Of a stretch of 64,000 nucleotides of DNA, positions 8,955-18,621 are shown piece by piece. Origin of the DNA: Polaromonas sp. (GTDB lineage Bacteria; Pseudomonadota; Gammaproteobacteria; Burkholderiales; Burkholderiaceae_C); NCBI GenBank assembly GCA_013297865.1, contig JAAFIP010000007.1, forward strand, positions 124,001 to 188,000, written 5' to 3'. How positions within the stretch are numbered: position 1 is the first letter of the stretch; each line of letters begins with the position of its first letter. The notes beneath the pieces were generated by a model, which searched no databases, was not told the origin of the DNA, and saw only the letters and a list, made by a program, of their open reading frames with translations. The position numbers and the translations under genes are program-made.

Positions 8955-9967
8955 AAAGCCATCAGCTTTCCGTCTGCGTTGTACCAGCGTGCCTGCGCCG
9001 CGCGTGCGCGCACGCGGATGCGCGCGCCTGCGGCAATGGTGGGTGTTGCGGCTGTGCTCACGCGGATGAGTTCTTCGCCAATACGTGAGTTGATCTGTTG
9101 CGATGCGCCCAGCATCTCCACCACTTTGGCGTTGATCTCCAGTCCGTCTGAGGACAGCTCCAGGTCCTCTGGGCGGATGCCCAATGTGCTGGCCCCGGAG
9201 GGAGCGTGTACGCCCAGTGCTGCGTGCACCGCAGGGTCGCTGAGAAAATTCATCGGAGGATTGCCAATGAAACCGCCCACAAAGCTGCTGGCGGGGTTGG
9301 TGTACACCACAGGCGGCGTGTCGTACTGGACAATCTCGCCGCCATACATCACTGCAATGCGGTCAGCCAGGCTCATGGCCTCGGTCTGATCGTGCGTCAC
9401 ATAAATGGTGGTGGTTTTCAAGTCCCGCAGCAAGCCCTTGAGCTCGCTGCGCATCTCCAGGCGCAGCAGGGCGTCCAGGTTGGACAGCGGTTCGTCCATC
9501 AGCAAGACATCGGGTTGCACTGCCAGGGCGCGCGCCACAGCCACGCGCTGGCGCTGGCCGCCAGACAGCTGGCCTGCATAGCGCTCCAGCAGATGCTCGA
9601 TATGCATCAACTCCGCGGCCATCTGCACCTGCTTCTTGACTTTGTCGTCACTGGCCTTTTTCATGCGCAGGCCAAAGCCGATGTTCTCGGCAATGGTCAT
9701 GTGTGGAAACACGGCATAGTTCTGGAACACCATGGCGATGTTGCGCTCACGGGGAGGCAGGCCGTTCATGCGTTTGCCGTTGATCAGGATGTCGCCGCTG
9801 GTCTCGGTCTCCAGCCCGGCAATGATGCGCATCAGGGTGGTTTTGCCGCAGCCAGACGGCCCCAGCAGCACGCAGAACTCCTGGTCTTTGACGTCCAGGT
9901 TGATCGACTTGAGAGCCTGATGGCCTTTGAATTCCTTGCGGACCTGTCTGATTTCGATAGATGACAT
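8951..9967 (-). CDS. Carbohydrate ABC transporter ATP-binding protein (UgpC/MalK-like)
   Basis: GPSGCGKTT, LSGGQRQRVAVARAL, DVLLMDEPLSNLDA. Confidence 0.9.
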   Translation of the reverse strand: MSSIEIRQVRKEFKGHQALKSINLDVKDQEFCVLLGPSGCGKTTLMRIIAGLETETSGDILINGKRMNGLPPRERNIAMVFQNYAVFPHMTIAENIGFGLRMKKASDDKVKKQVQMAAELMHIEHLLERYAGQLSGGQRQRVAVARALAVQPDVLLMDEPLSNLDALLRLEMRSELKGLLRDLKTTTIYVTHDQTEAMSLADRIAVMYGGEIVQYDTPPVVYTNPASSFVGGFIGNPPMNFLSDPAVHAALGVHAPSGASTLGIRPEDLELSSDGLEINAKVVEMLGASQQINSRIGEELIRVSTAATPTIAAGARIRVRARAAQARWYNADGKLMAL

Positions 9968-10005
9968 ACGGTGTTCCTTCAATGGTGTGGTGAGCTAGCG
10001 CAGCC

Positions 10006-10809
10006 TCAGCGGTTGGCAATGCCCCACATGGAAAACAGATACTTGCGCACCACAAAAATGAATATCAGCGAGGGCAATATCAGGAAAAATCCACCCGCAA
10101 ACCGGAAATGCAGGGGCGATTCCTCCAGGCTGGCAAACAGAAATGCCGTCAGCGTACGGTTGCTCAGCGTGAGCACGCTGGCACTGAACACTTCATTCCA
10201 CGAAATCACAAAACTGAAAATCATGGTGGCGGCCATGCCGGGCAAAGCCAGCGGCAACACCACTTTCATGAAGGCCTGGATCTTGCTGCAACCGAGTGTC
10301 CATGCGGCTTCCTCCAGCTCACGCGGTATGCCCATGAACAGGCTGGACGAAACGAGGATGGAGAACGGCAGGGCCAGTGCCGTGTGCACCAGCGCAACGC
10401 CCAGTTGCGTGTCGTACAAACCGACAGCAATGAAGCGTGTCACCAGGGGCAGCGCCAGGATGGCCAGCGGAAAAGCCCGCGTCATCACAATCAGCACGCG
10501 GTAGATGTTCTGCCCCCTGAAGTCATAGCGCGCCAGCGCGTAGCCCGCAGGGGCGCCGAGCACAATGGCAAACAGCATGGTCAACACCGCAACGATGATA
10601 CTGTTGAGCACCGCTTTCCACACACCGGTGTAGTTCAGGAAAAAATTGAGCGTTTCCAGGGAAAACTGGGTGGGTAGCAGGGTTTTGGGCCACGCTGTGG
10701 CGGCTTCGCGAGGGCTGAGCGCACCCATGGTGATCAGGTAGATGGGCACCAGCCAGCAGACCGAGATGATGATGGCCATCGTGTAGACGAATTTTCGGGT
10801 TTCTTTCAT
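10006..10809 (-). CDS. Carbohydrate ABC transporter permease (MalG-type)
   Basis: EEAAWTLGCSKIQAFMKVVLPLALPGMAA EAA loop; multi-TM. Confidence 0.88.
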   Translation of the reverse strand: MKETRKFVYTMAIIISVCWLVPIYLITMGALSPREAATAWPKTLLPTQFSLETLNFFLNYTGVWKAVLNSIIVAVLTMLFAIVLGAPAGYALARYDFRGQNIYRVLIVMTRAFPLAILALPLVTRFIAVGLYDTQLGVALVHTALALPFSILVSSSLFMGIPRELEEAAWTLGCSKIQAFMKVVLPLALPGMAATMIFSFVISWNEVFSASVLTLSNRTLTAFLFASLEESPLHFRFAGGFFLILPSLIFIFVVRKYLFSMWGIANR

Positions 10810-10822
10810 GGTCTGTTCTCCC

Positions 10823-11674
10823 TCAACTCAGCGTTTCGCGTTTGACTTTGAGGAACTTCAGGTACAGCAAGGTCGATGCAATCGAGATGACCAGGATGAA
10901 CAGCGCATAGCTGGAGGCTACGTTGGTGTTCTGGTAGGCGCCTTGCCAGTTGTAGGCCTCTCCCACCAGCACGGGCAGATCACGCCCGGCCAGTGCGTAG
11001 ACCACTGCAAACACTTCAAAAGCCAGCACCGTGCGCAGTATGAGCGCGGACTGCAGCGAAGGCTTGAGCAGGGGCAGGGTGATCTTGACAAAACGGGTCC
11101 AGGGTTTGGCGCCAAACACTTCGGCTGCTTCGTTGTATTCCTTGGGGATCAGCTGCACGCCAGCGACCAGGATCACCAGCACAATGGCGGTCGCGCGCCA
11201 GATCTCGGCAATGATGACGCAGACAAACAAGGCCACCGGGCTTTGGTAGCTCAGCCAGCTGACCGGGCCGTTGATGAGGCCCAGGCCATTGAGTGCGGTG
11301 TTGAAGTAGCCGCGGTCTGTGAAGATGGCCAACCATGCCAGCCCTGCTGCCAGATCACTCACGCCCAGGGGAATCGTCCAGATATAGAGAAAGCCCATGC
11401 GGCCCTTGTCGATTTTTTGCAGCAGCATGGCCATGCCCAGCGCGATGCACATCTGCAGGGGCACCACGATGGCCACCAGGATCAAGGTGTTTTTGAGCGC
11501 TGTCTTGAAGTTCAGGTCGCCCAGCATCTTCTGTACATACTGGCCAGTCCACTCGCCTGCGGGTGTGCGAAACGCCATGATGGCGGTCTCCGCCAGCGGC
11601 CACACAAACAACACCAGCAGAAACACCACGCTGGGCGCGATCAGGTAATAGGGGATGCGGTCAGATTTGGTCAT
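10823..11674 (-). CDS. Carbohydrate ABC transporter permease (MalF-type)
   Basis: NEAAEVFGAKPWTRFVKITLPLLKPSL EAA loop; multi-TM. Confidence 0.88.
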   Translation of the reverse strand: MTKSDRIPYYLIAPSVVFLLVLFVWPLAETAIMAFRTPAGEWTGQYVQKMLGDLNFKTALKNTLILVAIVVPLQMCIALGMAMLLQKIDKGRMGFLYIWTIPLGVSDLAAGLAWLAIFTDRGYFNTALNGLGLINGPVSWLSYQSPVALFVCVIIAEIWRATAIVLVILVAGVQLIPKEYNEAAEVFGAKPWTRFVKITLPLLKPSLQSALILRTVLAFEVFAVVYALAGRDLPVLVGEAYNWQGAYQNTNVASSYALFILVISIASTLLYLKFLKVKRETLS

Positions 11675-11786
11675 GGTGACTCCCTGTCAGCGCCCGAATG
11701 GCTTTGCCCGACATGTTTTTCACGCGGTTGTGGTGTGGTGCTGGCACCAGCCTGGCTTGAAGCAGGCTGGTGCCAGCGGCGTAGGT

Positions 11787-13055
11787 TTACTGCACGGGGC
11801 AGGTATCTTTGCCAGAAGAGGCGTCAGGTGCCCAGCAGGCCGCTTTGGCTTCTTTCATGACGGCGTCCAGCGCCACGGCCTGCTCGCTGAGCACGGTTTT
11901 GATGTCTTCGCCTTTCACGATGATGCGCTGGAAGGTATCGACATAGACTTTGTTGAACTCGCCGGTCTTGGCGCCCAGGCCCACGGGCAGCAAGGCAGCG
12001 CGGCCATCCTTGGCGTTGAAGGTGTTGGCTACGCCAATAGCAGCGACCGCAGCGCCTTTGGGCATGGCGCTCATGTCCGTCTTGATGACCGGGAAGAAAC
12101 CCACCTGCAACAGCTGCGATTGGGTGGCAGGTTTGGTCAGGTGGTCCAGCAGTCGCTCGGCGGCTGCGCGGTCAGGCGTGTTTTTCGGCACACCCATGCC
12201 GATGATGACGGGCATGAAGAAGCGGCCTTTGGCGGCGCTGGGGGCGGGCACGGCGATGAACTCATCGGGCTTGTCGTTGAACGCGGGCAGCAGGCGCGCG
12301 GTGTGGTCAAAGGCCACCCAGACTTCGCCAGTTTTCAGGGGCTCTTCCATGAAGCCGTAGCTGGTGGAGCGGGGGTTGGTCACGGTCCACAGGTCTTTGA
12401 GGTCGGCCCACATTTTCTCTGCGTCAGCACTTTTGAAGGTGCGCACCACACCGCCGGTGTAGGCGGGGTAGGCATAGCCCTGGAAGAAGCGGTGGATCAG
12501 GCCGCGTGGGCCTGCGGGCAGGCCAAACTTGTTCTCACCGGTGCCGGCCTTCATGTTCTTGGCCCACTGAATGGTCTGCGCCCAGGTCAGTGCATTGACA
12601 TCGGCACCCTGGGGCAGGTACTGCAGGGCTTTTTTGTTCACACCCATCTGGAAGGTGTTGCTCATGAAAGGAATCATGCGTGCCTCGGTGCCGCCCAGCT
12701 TGGCCAGGGTCAGCGCGCCAGCACTGAACTCGCGGTTGGCCGAAAGCTTCTTGAGGATGTCGTCCACGCCCTGCAGGCCGCCGATGCTGTTGATCGGCGA
12801 GAGCTCGCCGTCAATGGCCATGGTCAGGTGTACTTTGCCTGTGGCACCAGCCAATTCGGCCTGCATGCGGGTCATGTAGGTGTTGGGGTCTTCGGGCACA
12901 AAGTTCACCGCATCAGGCGAGCCTTTAAGCAGCACGTTGCGCATTTTTTCGGCTTCCTCAACAGGGCGCAGCTGGGTGGACACCAGGTTCACCTGGGCAA
13001 ATGCAGTGGCGGTCAGTGCCATGCTGAGCGCAGCGAGCAGTTTTTTGAGTTTCAT
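11787..13055 (-). CDS. Extracellular solute-binding protein (carbohydrate ABC transporter)
   Basis: Signal peptide MKLKKLLAALSMALTATAFA; position in ABC operon. Confidence 0.85.
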   Translation of the reverse strand: MKLKKLLAALSMALTATAFAQVNLVSTQLRPVEEAEKMRNVLLKGSPDAVNFVPEDPNTYMTRMQAELAGATGKVHLTMAIDGELSPINSIGGLQGVDDILKKLSANREFSAGALTLAKLGGTEARMIPFMSNTFQMGVNKKALQYLPQGADVNALTWAQTIQWAKNMKAGTGENKFGLPAGPRGLIHRFFQGYAYPAYTGGVVRTFKSADAEKMWADLKDLWTVTNPRSTSYGFMEEPLKTGEVWVAFDHTARLLPAFNDKPDEFIAVPAPSAAKGRFFMPVIIGMGVPKNTPDRAAAERLLDHLTKPATQSQLLQVGFFPVIKTDMSAMPKGAAVAAIGVANTFNAKDGRAALLPVGLGAKTGEFNKVYVDTFQRIIVKGEDIKTVLSEQAVALDAVMKEAKAACWAPDASSGKDTCPVQ

Positions 13056-13104
13056 ACAACAGTCTCCATGGTTAAAGTTCAGGGTTGAAAAATCGGGGGA
13101 CAAA

Positions 13105-14124
13105 TCAGGTGCGCTGGGGACCGAGAGAACTGCGCACAATCAGCTGCGGCTCTTCCAGTTGGGTCAGGCTGGTAGCGTCCTCACCAGCCATCACGCGCAG
13201 CAGCAGCTGCGCCAGGTGGCGGCCGTTGTCCACAATGGCGTGATCGATGGTGGCCAGGGGCGGGTCGGCGTACTGGCCGGCCTCGGTGTTGCCATAGCCC
13301 ACGATGGCGATGTCTTCGCCCACGCGCAAGCGGGCCTGCTTGATGGCCTGCATGGCACCCAAGGCCAGCGTGTCGGTAGCGCAGACAATCGCGCTGGGGG
13401 CAGGGTCAGCGCCCAGCAGGCGACGCGTGAGCTGTTCACCGGCCTGGGCGCTGAGCTCGGCATGGTGGACCGGGCAGTCTGCAGGCGCCAGACCTGCCTG
13501 CGCAATGGCTTTGCGAAAGCCCTGTTCGCGCAGCACGGCAAAGGTCATATGGGACGGGCCATTGATCATGGCGATGCGGCGGTGGCCGCGCTCAATCAGG
13601 GCTTGGGTGGCAAACTCAAATGCACCGACATTGTCAGTGTCTACCCAGGCGTGCGCGGTGTTGGTCTGGGTGCGGCCATGGGTGATGAAGGGGATGCCGC
13701 GCTGCTGCAGCAGGCTCACCCGGGCATCGTCAGTGCGCGTGCGCGCCAGGATGACGCCATCGACGATGCGGGCCGACAGAAAGCGCTCGAACTCCGGCAT
13801 TTCGTCATCGCCTGTCGGAATGCCTACCGATACCGTGAAATATTTTTGCGCCCGCAAGACTTCGGCCGCGCCGGACATCAGCGCGGTATGGGTCGCGTCG
13901 ATGTAGTTGTCCGTGCGCACCGAGGTGATGAGGGCGATGGCACCGGTTTTACCAGTGGCCAACCGGTGCGCTACTGGGTGGGGCTGGTAGTTCATGCTGC
14001 TTGCAGCCTGCCGCACACGCTCGCGCGTGCGCTCGCTCACATCAGGGTAGCCGTTGAGGGCACGCGAGATGGTGGAGATCGACAGACCCAGCGAATCAGC
14101 AAGTGCTTGTATGGACACAGTCAA
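13105..14124 (-). CDS. LacI family transcriptional regulator
   Basis: MTVSIQALADSLGLSISTISRALNGYPDVSERTRERV, LacI HTH. Confidence 0.92.
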   Translation of the reverse strand: MTVSIQALADSLGLSISTISRALNGYPDVSERTRERVRQAASSMNYQPHPVAHRLATGKTGAIALITSVRTDNYIDATHTALMSGAAEVLRAQKYFTVSVGIPTGDDEMPEFERFLSARIVDGVILARTRTDDARVSLLQQRGIPFITHGRTQTNTAHAWVDTDNVGAFEFATQALIERGHRRIAMINGPSHMTFAVLREQGFRKAIAQAGLAPADCPVHHAELSAQAGEQLTRRLLGADPAPSAIVCATDTLALGAMQAIKQARLRVGEDIAIVGYGNTEAGQYADPPLATIDHAIVDNGRHLAQLLLRVMAGEDATSLTQLEEPQLIVRSSLGPQRT

Positions 14125-14143
14125 AGCCTCGTTGTTTGTAAAT

Positions 14144-14190
14144 CAAAAGCGCTTTTGGTACTGAAATTCTAGAACCGGAAGCGCTTTTGA
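14144..14190. promoter_or_regulatory. Two LacI-type operators (AAGCGCTT cores) upstream of the lacI-family gene
   Basis: CAAAAGCGCTTTTG (14144-14157, perfect palindrome) and GGAAGCGCTTTTGA (~14177-14190); core centres 32 bp apart. Confidence 0.75.
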
Positions 14191-14252
14191 AAGCTAGTAC
14201 AAACCCGTAGATTCAGTACAGGTAAAACCCTATGAGGTCTCTGAAGAGGGGG

Positions 14253-14447
14253 CTAAAAAAGCTTGCTGATCAGCCCCACAGCCAGGCTCAGCACGATGGT
14301 GGAGCCCAAGGGAATGGAGATGTCGCGGCCACGCCAGGTGAAGCTGAAATCGCCAGGCAGCCTGCCAAAGCCCCAGCGGCGCAGGGTGGGGGCCAGCCAG
14401 CCGATCAACAGCAAGGCCAGCAGGGTGATAATCAGCCAGCGGATCAT
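14253..14447 (-). CDS. DUF2905 family small membrane protein
   Basis: MIRWLIITLLALLLIGWLAPTLRRWGFGRLPGDFSFTWRGRDISIPLGSTI. Confidence 0.8.
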   Translation of the reverse strand: MIRWLIITLLALLLIGWLAPTLRRWGFGRLPGDFSFTWRGRDISIPLGSTIVLSLAVGLISKLF

Positions 14448-14453
14448 AGATTT

Positions 14454-14512
14454 GCTACTGATTTAATAGCTGCCCCCGCGATATTCCATTGGGCTGCAGC
14501 TTGAAAAGGCAT
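14454..14512. repeat. Dispersed repeat copy R1 (intergenic)
   Basis: atttaatagctgcccccgcgatattccattgggctgcagctt. Confidence 0.9.
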
Positions 14513-14533
14513 AAAAACAGGCATCTGGCAGGC

Positions 14534-14932
14534 TCATTTGCGGCCAAAGTCGTCCTGCAGCCGGGTGATGTCGTCCTCGCCCAGATAGCTGCCCAGTTGC
14601 ACCTCGATGATCTCCACCGGCTCGCTGCCCAGGTTGGCCAGGCGGTGCACCTGCCCCACGGCAATATCGCAGTGCTGGCCGGGCTTTAGGTCCAGCTCAC
14701 GCCAGGTTTCGCCGTCCGGGTTGCCCAAGGTGATGCGCGCTATGCCGCGCACCACAATCCAGTGCTCGGCGCGCTGGGCATGCTTTTGCAGGCTCAGGCG
14801 CTGGCCGGGCTTGACCTGGATGCGCTTGACCTTGTTGCCGGTGGCGCCGTAGCTGGCTTCGTCGATTGACTCATACCAGCCCCAGGGCCGCTCGGTGTGC
14901 TCGACTTGGGAGGTTTTGTAGGTGGTGCTCAT
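14534..14932 (-). CDS. Cupin, mannose-6-phosphate isomerase type II C-terminal-like
   Basis: ERPWGWYESID...VKPGQRLSLQKHAQRAEHWIVVRGIARITLG. Confidence 0.85.
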   Translation of the reverse strand: MSTTYKTSQVEHTERPWGWYESIDEASYGATGNKVKRIQVKPGQRLSLQKHAQRAEHWIVVRGIARITLGNPDGETWRELDLKPGQHCDIAVGQVHRLANLGSEPVEIIEVQLGSYLGEDDITRLQDDFGRK

Positions 14933-14969
14933 GGTGGCAAAACAGTGTGAGCCATGATCATAAGCTGCA

Positions 14970-16076
14970 TCACAGGGTGTGGCTGCGGTCACCCTGGCTA
15001 AAACCTATAGGCTCCCAGTCCATGCCTTTGCCGAGCGCCAGCACCTTGAACAGCTCGCCCATCTCATGCTCGTTGACCAGCTTGGCCACCAGCGCACGCT
15101 GCAGCGGCGCCAGCGACTCCATTTTTTGCAGCAGCCCGCAGTTCATCAAAAAGCGCCCCTGGGTGGCGTAGCCTGCCACATCCAGCCCGGCGTCTTGCGC
15201 CGCTAGCGCCACACCGGTGAAATTGACATGGGCGGTGATGTCCTTGAGACCCACTTTGTCCAGCGGGTGGGGGTCGGCTTGGTGCTGGTAGTGGCACATC
15301 ACCGTGCCCATATGGCGCTGGGGATGGTAATACTCTGCCTCGGGAAAGCCATAGTCGATCAGCAGCGCCGCCCCGCGCGACAGATGGGCCGCCAGCGTGC
15401 GTACAAAGCCTTCGGCTTGGGGGTGGATCTCGGTAAGGTAGTCGTGGCTGCCGGCAATCTCGATGGGCGGGCGCAGCTCGCTGGCGCGGTCGTGCCAGGC
15501 CAGGCTGCCATCCTCGCCCAGCACCACCCCGCGCTCATGCCATTGGCCCTGCAGGCGCGCCAGCAGCTTCACGGGCATGGCGTCCAGCACCTCGTTGCCC
15601 ACGATCACGCCTTGCATCTGCTCGGGCAGCGCGTCCAGCCACTGCACGGTGTCGCCCAGTGCAGCCAGCGCCGCTTGCTGGCGCGCGCGCAGCTCGCTGG
15701 AGACTTCGATAATGAAATAGCGCTCCAGCCCAATAGATAATCGCGGGAGCAGCTCACAAATTTGTAGCGCCAAGGCGCCGGTTCCGGCGCCAAACTCGTA
15801 CACGCAGCGCGTTCCGCTGGCCAGCAGCGCCTGCGCCACCTGCTCGCCCACGCACTGGCCGAACAGCGGCGAGAGCTGCGGTGCGGTGACAAAATCGCTG
15901 CCCGATTGGGGCAAGCTGCCAAACTTCTGCGCGCCGTTGGTGTAGTAGCCCAGGCCAGGCGTGTACAGGGCCAAATGCATGAATTGGTCGAACGGCAGCC
16001 AGCCGCCAGCGGCAGTCAGGGCCTCTTTAATGTGCTGGTGCAGCGCGTCCGATACACTTAGTGCTAAATTACTCAC
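14970..16076 (-). CDS. MidA/NDUFAF7-family (COG1565) SAM-dependent methyltransferase
   Basis: ALYTPGLGYYTNGAQKFG...YEFGAGTGALALQI...GNEVLDAMPVKLL; GTG start at 16076 inferred. Confidence 0.85.
   Translation of the reverse strand: MSNLALSVSDALHQHIKEALTAAGGWLPFDQFMHLALYTPGLGYYTNGAQKFGSLPQSGSDFVTAPQLSPLFGQCVGEQVAQALLASGTRCVYEFGAGTGALALQICELLPRLSIGLERYFIIEVSSELRARQQAALAALGDTVQWLDALPEQMQGVIVGNEVLDAMPVKLLARLQGQWHERGVVLGEDGSLAWHDRASELRPPIEIAGSHDYLTEIHPQAEGFVRTLAAHLSRGAALLIDYGFPEAEYYHPQRHMGTVMCHYQHQADPHPLDKVGLKDITAHVNFTGVALAAQDAGLDVAGYATQGRFLMNCGLLQKMESLAPLQRALVAKLVNEHEMGELFKVLALGKGMDWEPIGFSQGDRSHTL
15721..15770. repeat. Dispersed repeat copy R2, inside the methyltransferase CDS
   Basis: ccagcccaatagataatcgcgggagcagct, near-identical to the intergenic copies. 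Confidence 0.88.
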
Positions 16077-16099
16077 TCTCGTATTGTCCTTGATTGTTG

Positions 16100-16864
16100 A
16101 TGTCTGCTTCTGATTTTCCCGTCGTACTGGTGACTGGCGCTGCCAAGCGACTGGGTCGTGACATCGCGCTGTGCCTGGCGCGCGCAGGCTGGCGCGTGGC
16201 GGTGCACTACCGCGGCTCGCACGCGGATGCGCTGCAGACCGCTGCAGACTGCGCGCTGCTGACCGCAGGCAGCCACGCCTTTGCCGCAGACCTGGCCGAT
16301 GAAGAAGCCACCCAGGCATTGCTGCCCCAAGTGGTGCAGCACATGGGCCGCGTGGACGCCGTGGTCAACAGCGCTGCGTTGTTTGAGCATGATGCGCCCG
16401 CCAGCTTCAGCTACCGCGCGCTGGACCAGCATCTGCGTGCCAACACCGGCGCACCGATCCTGCTGGCCCAGGCCCTGCATGCCCATGCGCTGCAGCGCCA
16501 GGGCACGGGCGTGGTGGTCAATCTGCTGGACCAGAAGCTGTGGAACCCCAACCCCGATTTTCTGAGCTACACACTGTCCAAAGCCGCGCTGGAGGCTGCC
16601 AACACGATGCTGGCGATGGCCCTGGCGCCCCAGCTGCGCGTGGTCGGTGTGGCCCCAGGCCTCACCTTGACCAGTCACATGCTCAGCGACGATAAATTCA
16701 AAGCCCTGCATGCGCTCAGCCCGCTGGGCCGAAGCTCCACCCCGCAGGACGTATGCGCCACCGTGCTGTTCGCGCTGACCAACCAGTCCATCACCGGCAC
16801 CACGCTGCTGGTGGACGGCGGGCAGCATCTGATGAAATTTGAGCGCGATTTTTCGCTGATGTAA
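16100..16864 (+). CDS. SDR family oxidoreductase (pteridine reductase/FolM-like)
   Basis: VLVTGAAKRLGRDIALCLARAGWRVAVHYRGS; immediately upstream of folB. Confidence 0.82.
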   Translation: MSASDFPVVLVTGAAKRLGRDIALCLARAGWRVAVHYRGSHADALQTAADCALLTAGSHAFAADLADEEATQALLPQVVQHMGRVDAVVNSAALFEHDAPASFSYRALDQHLRANTGAPILLAQALHAHALQRQGTGVVVNLLDQKLWNPNPDFLSYTLSKAALEAANTMLAMALAPQLRVVGVAPGLTLTSHMLSDDKFKALHALSPLGRSSTPQDVCATVLFALTNQSITGTTLLVDGGQHLMKFERDFSLM

Positions 16865-16866
16865 GC

Positions 16867-17238
16867 ATGCCCAGCTCCAAAGGTACCCAAATTCTCACCC
16901 TCACTGGCCTGCGCTTTGAGGCCAACCTGGGCATTCTGGAACAGGAAAAAGCCAAGGCGCAGCCGATCCAGGTGGACGCTGAGCTCAACCTGGGTACCCA
17001 GCCCCTGCTGCCCAGTGACGACGAGATCAACCATGTGCTGGACTACCGCAAGGTGCGCCAGATCATCATCGACGAATGCACCGAGCGGCATATCAACCTG
17101 CTGGAGAGCCTGATTGGCAAAGTCAGCGCGCGCCTGATGCAGCTGCCAGGTGTGCTGGGGGTGCGGGTGCGCATTGCCAAGCTGGAGATCTTTGACGACT
17201 GCGAAGTGGCCATTCGGGTGGAGACCGGGCAGTGGTGA
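16867..17238 (+). CDS. folB: Dihydroneopterin aldolase
   Basis: LTGLRFEANLGILEQEKAKAQPIQVDAELNL...HVLDYRKVRQ...HINLLESLI. Confidence 0.85.
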   Translation: MPSSKGTQILTLTGLRFEANLGILEQEKAKAQPIQVDAELNLGTQPLLPSDDEINHVLDYRKVRQIIIDECTERHINLLESLIGKVSARLMQLPGVLGVRVRIAKLEIFDDCEVAIRVETGQW

Positions 17239-18554
17239 ACCATCGCGGCAATGACCCACGGCGCATGGGGCCTGAAACAGTGCCCGAGACCGTGCCTGAT
17301 GCCCTGATGCAGGACACCCGCCTGGACAGACCGCAGCTGGGCCAGATGCTGATCTGCAGCCTGGTGGTGGGCAAGCCCAGCGGCGCGCAGCTGCAGGCGC
17401 TGTATGAACTGAGCCTGACCAATAACCGCAACCTGGGTCTCACGGGCGTGCTGCTGTGCGGCAACGGCGTGTTTGTGCACTGGCTGGAAGGCCTGACCGA
17501 CTATCTGGCGCAGGCCTGGCAAACCATCAGCAAAGACAACCGCCATGAAAAAATCGTGGTGCTGTGGGAACACCACAATGCCAGCGAACGTGTGTTTGGC
17601 GACTGGACCATGGGCCTGCGCAGCACCATCGTGGCACAGGACCTGCTGGCCTTGCTGAAGGTGATCAAGCAGCAGCAACCCCCCAAGGCCATGCTGCGCT
17701 CTGGCTACTACGAGGTGTTCTCTGAAGCCTTTGCCCTGCTGGAGCGGGTGTGCCTGCCACTGCCCGTGCTGGGTCAGCCACCAGCTGCCCCCAAGGAGCA
17801 CAAGCCGATGGGCCCCACCCGCGATGTGATCGCCCACATGAAGGGCATGCAGTTCACGCCCTATATGGTGCAGGCAGAAGCGGGCGGCAAAAAACCGGCG
17901 AATTTCAATGAAATCAGCTCGCTCAACACAGAGCATTCATCTATGTTCAAAAACCCCGTGCCCGCAGCGCACGACGCGCTGTTTGACATGGCTGCAGAAG
18001 GCATGGACGATCTGCTGACCATGCTGGACATGCCACTGCGCTGGGCCTTGGGCCAGGAGCTGTGGTCGCGGCGCAAATCGCTCAGTGAAAGGCCCCTGCA
18101 CTGGACCTATGAGGACAAGCTGGTGGCCGTGTTTGACCACGTTACCTGGCGTATCGGCATGCACCCCGAGCTGACCTCGGTGGCCTACGAGCAGGCGGTG
18201 TTGACAGAAAAGCTGCGCAGCGCCAACGATATTCCCCAGCAGTTTCGCCACACCACAGCGTATGCGCTGTTTTGGGATTACACCGAATCTGAGCTGTCGG
18301 GCGATGTGAAGCTGCCCCCCCGCTTTTTGCAGCATCGCATCCGCCTGCGCCGCCAGCCACCCGTGCCTGCACCCACCCTGAGCACCAACCAGCAGCGCCT
18401 GCTGGTGCTGCTGGGCAAAGGCCCCGAGCGTCTGGCCGACCTGGCCCAGGGCCTGGGTCTGAGCCAGGAGCAGATGGTGCGCCTGCTGCGGCCGTTTTAT
18501 GCCTCCCGCTGCATCGAGGTGGTGGCCCAGGAAGAAAGAACACCCAGGCGCTAA
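17232..18554 (+). CDS. BLUF-domain-like protein (degenerate) with uncharacterised C-terminal region
   Basis: [48 protein letters not shown]...[14 protein letters not shown] pattern. Confidence 0.75.
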   Translation: MVNHRGNDPRRMGPETVPETVPDALMQDTRLDRPQLGQMLICSLVVGKPSGAQLQALYELSLTNNRNLGLTGVLLCGNGVFVHWLEGLTDYLAQAWQTISKDNRHEKIVVLWEHHNASERVFGDWTMGLRSTIVAQDLLALLKVIKQQQPPKAMLRSGYYEVFSEAFALLERVCLPLPVLGQPPAAPKEHKPMGPTRDVIAHMKGMQFTPYMVQAEAGGKKPANFNEISSLNTEHSSMFKNPVPAAHDALFDMAAEGMDDLLTMLDMPLRWALGQELWSRRKSLSERPLHWTYEDKLVAVFDHVTWRIGMHPELTSVAYEQAVLTEKLRSANDIPQQFRHTTAYALFWDYTESELSGDVKLPPRFLQHRIRLRRQPPVPAPTLSTNQQRLLVLLGKGPERLADLAQGLGLSQEQMVRLLRPFYASRCIEVVAQEERTPRR

Positions 18555-18621
18555 GCCATGGCCCCTGGCGCCGCTAGGGCACACGCGCCCGGGTGGCTCC
18601 AGAAATGCGAAAATACGCACT

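Noticed and set aside
11655-14172. 477-aa and 430-aa plus-strand ORFs
   Set aside because: Antisense to the solute-binding protein and LacI genes; low-complexity shadow translations.
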